From positions 1-11,675 of the forward strand of contig SKGI01000049.1 of the NCBI GenBank assembly GCA_007117555.1: a stretch of 11,675 nt of DNA, in the 5' to 3' direction. Positions 7,252 to 11,675 of this stretch are shown one piece after another (positions within the stretch are counted from its first letter, which is position 1; every line of letters begins with the position of its first letter). The stretch comes from Candidatus Izemoplasma sp. GTDB taxonomy: Bacteria; Bacillota_I; Bacilli_A; Izemoplasmatales; Izemoplasmataceae. The translations under genes and the position numbers were made by a program. Under the pieces are notes generated by a model. It was not told the DNA's origin, searched no databases, and worked only from the letters and a program-made list of their open reading frames with translations.

Positions 7252-8142
7252 ATGATTATCGCGATTGTAGGACCAACCGCCGTGGGTAAAACGGCGGTAT
7301 CATTAGAACTAGCCCGCATGCTTGATGCTGAAATCGTCTCTTGTGATAGCGTGCAACTTTACAAAGGACTCGATATTGGGAGTGCGAAAATTCCGCTTAC
7401 TGAACGCCAAGGCATTACGCACCATTTAATCGATGTGTTAGAACCAGAAGCCTCCTTTAGCGTCGCGGCTTTTCAAAAAGCGGCCCGAGAAAAAATTGAT
7501 TACTTAATCCGTCAAAATAAGCCTGTCATTTTAATTGGTGGTACAGGTTATTACATGAAAAGTGTTCTCCATAATTTTCACTTTGCCGGTAAGCGGGATC
7601 AAATTTTTGAAGCAAAATTCAAAGACTTAGATAATCAGGCACTTCACGATATCCTTGCCGCAAAAGATCCGCTTCGCGCTCAAAAAATGCATCCGAACAA
7701 TCGCACGCGTGTTTTACAAGCCTTGTATCGCCTTGAACAAGCCCACCCCTTAGAAGAGGAACTACAAGGTGATCGACCGTATTATGATTACTATATGATT
7801 GGACTTGATATGGACCGTACGCAACTGTACGAACGCATCAACCAACGCGTTGATAAAATGTTTTTAGCAGGATTAATCGATGAGGTTAAACGGTTATACA
7901 ATCGTGGCATTCGGGGTCAAAGCGTCTCAGCGATTGGCTATCGCGAACTTTATGATGCTTTTGATGGTTTCATGACACTCGAAGAAGCCAAAGAACAAAT
8001 CAAACAAAATACACGCCGTTATGCAAAAAAACAACGCACTTACTTTAAAAACCAGTTTCAAGCCCATTGGTTTGATGTCGGCTCACCAAACTGGAAAAAA
8101 GGTCTGATTAAACAAGTTAAAAATTGGTTGAAAAACGGATAA
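7252..8142 (+). CDS. miaA: tRNA dimethylallyltransferase MiaA
   Basis: MiaA transfers a dimethylallyl group from DMAPP to N6 of A37 in tRNAs that read codons starting with U. The 296-residue protein, a little short of the usual 300-316, begins with the P-loop GPTAVGKT (7-14). It continues with SCDSVQLYKGLDIGSAK (catalytic-region Asp32, Ser33, Gln35), HHLIDV (57-62), GGTGYY (96-101), the NNRTRVLQALYRLE segment (149-162), SAIGYREL (226-233) and the tRNA-contacting TRRYAKKQRTYFK (254-266). The ATG follows the mutL TAG directly with no spacer. GGTGA at 7242-7246 inside the mutL end serves as ribosome site and repeats the GGTGAT used by mutL, so the pair is almost surely co-transcribed and translationally coupled. 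The gene ends in a terminator that overlaps its last codons. Confidence 0.97.
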   Translation: MIIAIVGPTAVGKTAVSLELARMLDAEIVSCDSVQLYKGLDIGSAKIPLTERQGITHHLIDVLEPEASFSVAAFQKAAREKIDYLIRQNKPVILIGGTGYYMKSVLHNFHFAGKRDQIFEAKFKDLDNQALHDILAAKDPLRAQKMHPNNRTRVLQALYRLEQAHPLEEELQGDRPYYDYYMIGLDMDRTQLYERINQRVDKMFLAGLIDEVKRLYNRGIRGQSVSAIGYRELYDAFDGFMTLEEAKEQIKQNTRRYAKKQRTYFKNQFQAHWFDVGSPNWKKGLIKQVKNWLKNG

Positions 8143-8159
8143 AATTTCAGTCCGTTTTT
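8131..8159 (+). terminator. Terminator overlapping the miaA stop codon
   Basis: AAAAACGGA (8131-8139) pairs perfectly with TCCGTTTTT (8151-8159). The 11-base loop begins with the miaA TAA (8140-8142). The T tract is the end of the second arm. The first arm encodes the last three residues of MiaA. Confidence 0.8.
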
Positions 8160-8174
8160 CTTATTTATACAGCA

Positions 8175-8205
8175 ATTTGTATTACTGAATATTTGTATTA
8201 CAAAT
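8175..8205. promoter_or_regulatory. Direct repeat and 15-bp palindrome upstream of the hydrogenase operon
   Basis: ATTTGTATTAC occurs at 8175-8185 and again at 8191-8201, a 16-bp period. The second copy extends to ATTTGTATTACAAAT (8191-8205), a palindrome with seven-base arms around one central base. The arrangement suggests binding sites for a dimeric regulator acting from upstream of the promoter. It does not match the Rex or FNR consensus, and the regulator is unknown. Confidence 0.4.
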
Positions 8206-8238
8206 GTAAACGTTTTTGGCCATAAAAACTTTACATTT
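8202..8238. promoter_or_regulatory. 15-bp-arm inverted repeat overlapping the hydrogenase promoter
   Basis: AAATGTAAA (8202-8210), one bulged C, then GTTTTT (8212-8217) pair with AAAAAC (8224-8229) and TTTACATTT (8230-8238) around loop GGCCAT. No T tract follows on either strand, so it is not an ordinary terminator. The downstream arm overlaps the proposed -35 element, which fits an operator. TGTAAACGTTTTTG (8205-8218) also matches 12 of 14 positions of the CcpA cre consensus TGWAANCGNTNWCA, failing at the final CA, so catabolite control is possible but unproven. Confidence 0.45.
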
Positions 8239-8258
8239 AAGCATTTTAGGTTTAATAT
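8230..8258 (+). promoter_or_regulatory. Candidate promoter of the hydrogenase operon
   Basis: TTTACA (8230-8235, five of six consensus bases) is followed after 17 bases by TAATAT (8253-8258, four of six), 35 bases before the first start codon. It lies in the only sizeable gap between the miaA terminator and the operon. An alternative -10, TATATT at 8256-8261, gives a poorer spacing. Confidence 0.45.
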
Positions 8259-8293
8259 ATTACTGGATAATTGTTTAAGAATGGAGCGGTTAC

Positions 8294-8797
8294 ATGAAAA
8301 ATAAAATTCTTGATATGTCGTCACTCGATCGCAACTTGTTAGATCAGCTTGATGCGTATGTTGCAAGTCTTGAGGGTGACAATGAAGAAAACTTAATTCA
8401 CGTACTTCATCGCGCACAGGCCCTTTTTGGTCATCTGCCGCACAACTTGCAGCTATACGTTGCTCGGATGCTTAATCTTTCAGGCGCTAAAGTAAACGGC
8501 GTCGTCACATTTTACTCGTTTTTTAATGAAGAACCGACTGGAAAATATGTAGTCAGCGTCTGTATGGGGACAGCTTGTTTTGTTAAAGGCGCAGACAAAG
8601 TATTGCAAAAGATTCTTGAACTCATCGGCACAGAAAAAAATGCGATGAGTGAGGATGGATTGTTTACGGTCAAAGATGTCCGCTGCATTGGTGCTTGTGG
8701 ACTTGCTCCAGTCGTAACGATTAATGACAAAGTATACGGAAAAGTTCAAGTAGGCGATGTTGAGTCCTTAATCAATCGCTACAAAGGAGGTCAATAA
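8294..8797 (+). CDS. hndA: NuoE-like [2Fe-2S] subunit of NAD-dependent [FeFe]-hydrogenase (HydC/HndA)
   Basis: This 167-residue cytoplasmic subunit carries a thioredoxin-fold [2Fe-2S] cluster that passes electrons inside the hydrogenase complex. The N-terminal helical part (LIHVLHRAQALFGHLP, then YVARMLNLS) and GVVTFYSFF are typical of the 24-kDa/NuoE family. The four cluster ligands are Cys90 and Cys95 (CMGTAC) and Cys131 and Cys135 (CIGAC), the C-x4-C plus C-x3-C pattern. Length is standard. GGAG seven bases before the ATG marks the start. The next gene starts four bases after this stop, and its ribosome site lies within this gene's 3' end. The same fold occurs in complex I and NAD-formate dehydrogenases, but the catalytic hydrogenase gene downstream settles the assignment. 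The symbol follows Hnd naming; in Thermotoga the counterpart is hydC. Confidence 0.93.
   Translation: MKNKILDMSSLDRNLLDQLDAYVASLEGDNEENLIHVLHRAQALFGHLPHNLQLYVARMLNLSGAKVNGVVTFYSFFNEEPTGKYVVSVCMGTACFVKGADKVLQKILELIGTEKNAMSEDGLFTVKDVRCIGACGLAPVVTINDKVYGKVQVGDVESLINRYKGGQ
8783..8790 (+). promoter_or_regulatory. Ribosome binding site of the NuoF-like gene inside the end of hndA
   Basis: AAAGGAGG lies within the final codons of the upstream gene, 11 bases before the ATG at 8802. It supports that start and translational coupling between the two subunits. Confidence 0.75.
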
Positions 8798-8801
8798 TCG
8801 C

Positions 8802-10616
8802 ATGGATAACTTAAAAGCGTATCTAAAGAAACGGGATGCTATTCGAGCCCAAGAAGTACCAAGGTTGACGTTGTTTTGTTGTGGTGGTACGTCATGTCTA
8901 TCATCTGATAGTGATGCCATCATTGATTTATTACGTGGTAAAGTCGAGGCGCATGGGCTTGAGGCTGATATCGAAGTCAAGCAGGTTGGTTGTCTAAGAC
9001 TATGCGGTGAGGGGCCACTTATTTTTGTTGAGCCTGATGATATTACATACGTCAAAGTGAAAGTAGAAGACGTAGATGATATTTTCACACAACATATCTT
9101 AAATAAGCAAACTGTAGAACGTTTGCTTGTGACAGAACCTGATGGCACTTGGGTGACGAGTTATCGCGAGATGCCCTTTTATAAGTCACAACACCGCATC
9201 GCTTTAAGAAACTGTGGAGAAATCGACCCGCGTAACATTGATGCTTATATAGCCAAAGATGGTTATCATGCGCTTGCAAAGTGTTTGCTTGAACAAACAC
9301 CTGAAGACGTCATCGAAACCGTCAAACAAAGTGGTTTGCGTGGTCGCGGAGGTGGCGGCTTTTCAACAGGTTTGAAATGGGCGTACACCGCCGCTGTAAA
9401 AAGCGATGAAAAATATGTAATTTGTAATGCTGATGAAGGCGATCCGGGGGCATTTATGGATCGCAGTATCATCGAAGGCGATCCGCATTCACTTGTTGAA
9501 GCGATGACGATCGCCGCTTACGCCATCGGTTCGAATCAAGGTTATATTTACATTCGGGCTGAATATGCAATCTCGATTGAACCGCTCGAGTTAGCTTTAG
9601 AGAAAGCACGAGAGTACGGCTTTCTTGGTGAAAATATTTTTGGCACGTCATTTAGTTTTGATATTGACATTAAGCTCGGTGCAGGCGCATTTGTATGCGG
9701 TGAAGAAACAGCGCTCATTCGCTCGATGGAAGGTCACCGAGGTGAACCTGATAAAAAACCGCCTTTTCCAAGTGAATCGGGATTTAGAGATAGACCAACA
9801 TCCGTTAACAACGTTGAGACATTTGTCAATGTACCTGCGATTATCTTGAATGGAGCAGAATGGTTTGCAGCCATTGGCACCGAAAATTCAAAAGGGACTA
9901 AAGTGTTTGCTTTAGCAGGAAATATCAAAAATATTGGTCTTGTTGAAGTCCCAATGGGAACGACTTTCAAAGAAATTATTTATGACATCGGTGGCGGACA
10001 TCCTGAAGGTAAAGCAATTAAAGGTGTTCAAATTGGCGGTCCCAGCGGTGGCGTCATCACCCGAGACTATTTCGATACTCCCATCGATTATGATTCATTG
10101 ACCGCGATTGGCGCTATGATGGGTTCAGGCGGGATGATTGTCATGGACGAAGACACAGATATGGTTGAGATTGCCAAGTTTTATCTCGACTTTACACAAG
10201 AAGAATCTTGTGGTAAGTGTACACCGTGTCGTATTGGTACAAAACGACTTTTTGAAATGCTTGAACGTTTAACCGCTATGAAAGGCGAACCATCAGACCT
10301 CGATAAACTCGATGCTTTAGCGCGCAACATTCAAGCTGGGTCATTGTGCGGTTTAGGTCAGTCAGCGCCTAATCCAGTCTTAAGCACCATGCAGTATTTT
10401 CGTGAAGAGTATGAGGCGTATGCTTACCGAACCAAAAGAACAAAATATCAAGTTGATGCTCAAAAATGTATTGGCTGTACAAAATGCGCCCGTGTTTGTC
10501 CAGTCTCTTGTATTCGCGGTGTTGTTCGCGAAGTTCATATTGTTGAAGAAGCGGACTGTATCGCTTGTGGGGCTTGTTATGATGCTTGCCCAGTAGATGC
10601 GATACTGAAACCCTAG
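8802..10616 (+). CDS. hndC: NuoF-like NAD(H)/flavin subunit of [FeFe]-hydrogenase with fused 2Fe-2S and ferredoxin domains (HydB/HndC)
   Basis: This 604-residue subunit binds NAD(H) and FMN and is thought to be the flavin site for electron bifurcation or confurcation in such complexes. Residues 1-110 form a thioredoxin-like [2Fe-2S] domain with Cys27-x4-Cys32 and Cys64-x3-Cys68, equivalent to the separate HndB protein of Desulfovibrio. The NuoF core follows: glycine-rich GRGGGGFSTGLKW (181-193), CNADEGDPGAFMDRS (208-222), GAGAFVCGEETALIRSMEG (293-311) and RPTSVNNVET (331-340). A 4Fe-4S site is formed by Cys470, Cys473, Cys476 and Cys516. The C-terminus is a 2x[4Fe-4S] ferredoxin domain with Cys556/559/562/566 and Cys586/589/592/596. 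All cluster ligands are present. It lies between the NuoE-like and catalytic hydrogenase genes with gaps of 4 and 12 bp. The name hydB is equally valid. Confidence 0.95.
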   Translation: MDNLKAYLKKRDAIRAQEVPRLTLFCCGGTSCLSSDSDAIIDLLRGKVEAHGLEADIEVKQVGCLRLCGEGPLIFVEPDDITYVKVKVEDVDDIFTQHILNKQTVERLLVTEPDGTWVTSYREMPFYKSQHRIALRNCGEIDPRNIDAYIAKDGYHALAKCLLEQTPEDVIETVKQSGLRGRGGGGFSTGLKWAYTAAVKSDEKYVICNADEGDPGAFMDRSIIEGDPHSLVEAMTIAAYAIGSNQGYIYIRAEYAISIEPLELALEKAREYGFLGENIFGTSFSFDIDIKLGAGAFVCGEETALIRSMEGHRGEPDKKPPFPSESGFRDRPTSVNNVETFVNVPAIILNGAEWFAAIGTENSKGTKVFALAGNIKNIGLVEVPMGTTFKEIIYDIGGGHPEGKAIKGVQIGGPSGGVITRDYFDTPIDYDSLTAIGAMMGSGGMIVMDEDTDMVEIAKFYLDFTQEESCGKCTPCRIGTKRLFEMLERLTAMKGEPSDLDKLDALARNIQAGSLCGLGQSAPNPVLSTMQYFREEYEAYAYRTKRTKYQVDAQKCIGCTKCARVCPVSCIRGVVREVHIVEEADCIACGACYDACPVDAILKP

Positions 10617-10623
10617 GAGGAGG
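10615..10623 (+). promoter_or_regulatory. Ribosome binding site that fixes the hydrogenase catalytic subunit start
   Basis: AGGAGGAGG overlaps the TAG of the NuoF-like gene (10614-10616) and ends five bases before the ATG at 10629. Another in-frame ATG at 10647 has no such site, so 10629 is the preferred start. Confidence 0.8.
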
Positions 10624-10628
10624 CCCCT

Positions 10629-11675
10629 ATGAAACTAATCAAAAAAATGATTCGTTGCTCAATCAATGGCATTACACTCGATGTCGAAGCTGGAACTACC
10701 ATTTTACAGGCCGCCAAAAAAGTTGGGGTTGAAGTACCGACACTATGTCATCTTGACTTGCATGATATCGGCATTGCTAATCAAAGTGCGAACTGCCGTG
10801 TGTGTCTTGTTGAAGATGAAAGGCGTCACCATCTCGTCCCCGCCTGTGCAGAGAAAGTAGTCGATGGCATGGCCATCCAAACAGACTCTCTTAAAGCAGT
10901 TATGGCACGTAGAACGAGTTTAGAGCTTTTATTATCAAACCACCCTCAAGATTGTCTCACGTGTATAAAAAATCTTGACTGTGAACTACAAAGTCTTGCG
11001 CATGAAATGAACATCAAAGAAATTCACTATCCTGGTGAAAAGATGAGTCACCCACTCGATCTGACTTCTAAAGGGATTTCTAAAGACTCCAATAAATGCA
11101 TTATGTGTCGACGTTGCATCACCATGTGCGATGAAGTACAAACAGTTGGGATTCTCAGTCCGCTTAAACGAGGCTTTGATGTGGTCGTCGCTACAGCATT
11201 TCATCTTGACATGGATCAAACAAGTTGCACGTACTGTGGTCAATGTGTATCCGTTTGCCCAACCGCGGCTCTAGCAGAAAAGAACGATACGCCTAAAGTA
11301 TGGCGCGCATTAAATCATCCCGAAAAACATGTCGTCGTGCAAATAGCCCCAGCAGTTCGGGTTGCTTTAGCTGAAGCTTTTGGCTTCCCACCTGGAGAAA
11401 TTTCAACGGGGAAAGTTGTTGCGGCACTGAAACGACTTCGTTTTGATACGGTGATCGATACAAACTTTGGGGCAGACTTAACAATCATTGAAGAAGCCCA
11501 TGAACTAGTCCATCGTATTGAGAACGACGGTCACCTACCCATGTTGACATCGTGTTGCCCCGCTTGGGTACAATTTATCGAGCATCAATTTCCTGAGTTA
11601 TTGGATGTGCCCTCATCGTGTAAGTCACCACAACAGATGGTGGGTGCACTTACAAAAAGTTATTATGCCGAACAA
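10629..11675 (+). CDS. hndD: [FeFe]-hydrogenase catalytic subunit (HydA/HndD), N-terminal 349 residues
   Basis: This gene is open to the window edge. It encodes the subunit that reduces protons to H2, or the reverse, at the H-cluster. An N-terminal plant-type [2Fe-2S] domain has ligands Cys40, Cys56, Cys59 and Cys73. A His-ligated 4Fe-4S site follows (His105, Cys109, Cys112, Cys118 in NHPQDCLTC). A 2x[4Fe-4S] ferredoxin domain comes next, with Cys157/160/163/167 and Cys200/203/206/210. The H-cluster domain begins near 235 (VQIAPAVRVALAEAFG) and includes the first signature TSCCPAW (307-313). By homology with clostridial CpI, Cys309 is the proton-relay cysteine and Cys310 an H-cluster ligand. 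The second and third H-cluster signatures lie past the edge; about 230-300 further residues are expected. This domain order is that of the trimeric bifurcating or NAD(P)-linked enzymes. No maturase genes (hydE, F, G) are in view. Confidence 0.96.
   Translation, partial: MKLIKKMIRCSINGITLDVEAGTTILQAAKKVGVEVPTLCHLDLHDIGIANQSANCRVCLVEDERRHHLVPACAEKVVDGMAIQTDSLKAVMARRTSLELLLSNHPQDCLTCIKNLDCELQSLAHEMNIKEIHYPGEKMSHPLDLTSKGISKDSNKCIMCRRCITMCDEVQTVGILSPLKRGFDVVVATAFHLDMDQTSCTYCGQCVSVCPTAALAEKNDTPKVWRALNHPEKHVVVQIAPAVRVALAEAFGFPPGEISTGKVVAALKRLRFDTVIDTNFGADLTIIEEAHELVHRIENDGHLPMLTSCCPAWVQFIEHQFPELLDVPSSCKSPQQMVGALTKSYYAEQ

Noticed and set aside
8178..8204. Rex or FNR operator before the hydrogenase operon
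   Set aside because: TTGTATTACAA has too short a spacer for the Rex site (TTGTTAA-N4-TTAACAA) and lacks the FNR TTGAT/ATCAA halves.
8202..8238. Inverted repeat at 8202-8238 as an intrinsic terminator
   Set aside because: Neither strand has a T tract after the stem, and miaA already has a good terminator at 8131-8159.
1..11675. Defence island, prophage, insertion sequence, CRISPR array, tRNA or rRNA genes
   Set aside because: No transposase, integrase, spaced repeats, tRNA-like cloverleaf or defence-family motif was seen. The visible genes are housekeeping, metal transport, surface and hydrogen metabolism.

Overview
The window looks like a chromosomal stretch of a low-to-moderate G+C, fermentative, anaerobic Firmicutes/Tenericutes-type bacterium. 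The clues are strong AGGAGG-type ribosome sites, A/T-rich intergenic regions, short U-tailed terminators, an InlB/Listeria-Bacteroides-type repeat surface protein and a three-subunit NAD-dependent [FeFe]-hydrogenase. A member of the Izemoplasmatales/Acholeplasma side of the Tenericutes is my best guess, but it is an inference from gene content only. All tryptophans are TGG, and all seven visible stops are TAA or TAG.

Layout: (1) Positions 2-913 hold the 3' end of a secreted repeat protein with four tandem InlB-type B-repeats, followed by a clear terminator. (2) About 460 bp without a convincing gene follows; it contains a second perfect hairpin, best read as the terminator of the next gene. 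(3) On the minus strand, 1374-3287 encodes a secreted beta-propeller lipoprotein with a strong ribosome site and a plausible promoter. (4) After a divergent spacer, 3574-5439 encodes a metal-exporting P-type ATPase whose SPC and HE-x-S-T signatures point to the PIB-4 (Co/Zn/Fe) group. Its terminator is folded over the end of the gene. (5) mutL (5497-7251) and miaA (7252-8142) abut exactly and form a mismatch-repair/tRNA-modification operon closed by another terminator that overlaps the stop codon. (6) An A/T-rich 150-bp region rich in inverted repeats leads into a hydrogenase operon: a NuoE-like subunit (8294-8797), a NuoF-like flavin subunit with an added N-terminal 2Fe-2S domain and a C-terminal ferredoxin domain (8802-10616), and the N-terminal 349 residues of the catalytic [FeFe]-hydrogenase (10629 to the window edge). 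The last gene is cut by the window end.

Functionally, the hydrogenase trio is the HydABC/HndABCD type, which exchanges electrons among NAD(P)H, ferredoxin and protons and so disposes of fermentation electrons as H2. The other genes are housekeeping (MutL, MiaA), metal homeostasis (ATPase) and cell surface (repeat protein, propeller lipoprotein). I found no CRISPR array, mobile element, RNA gene or clearly new multi-gene system. The most noteworthy non-coding structures are the nested inverted repeats ahead of the hydrogenase operon and the two terminators whose loops contain the stop codon of the preceding gene.
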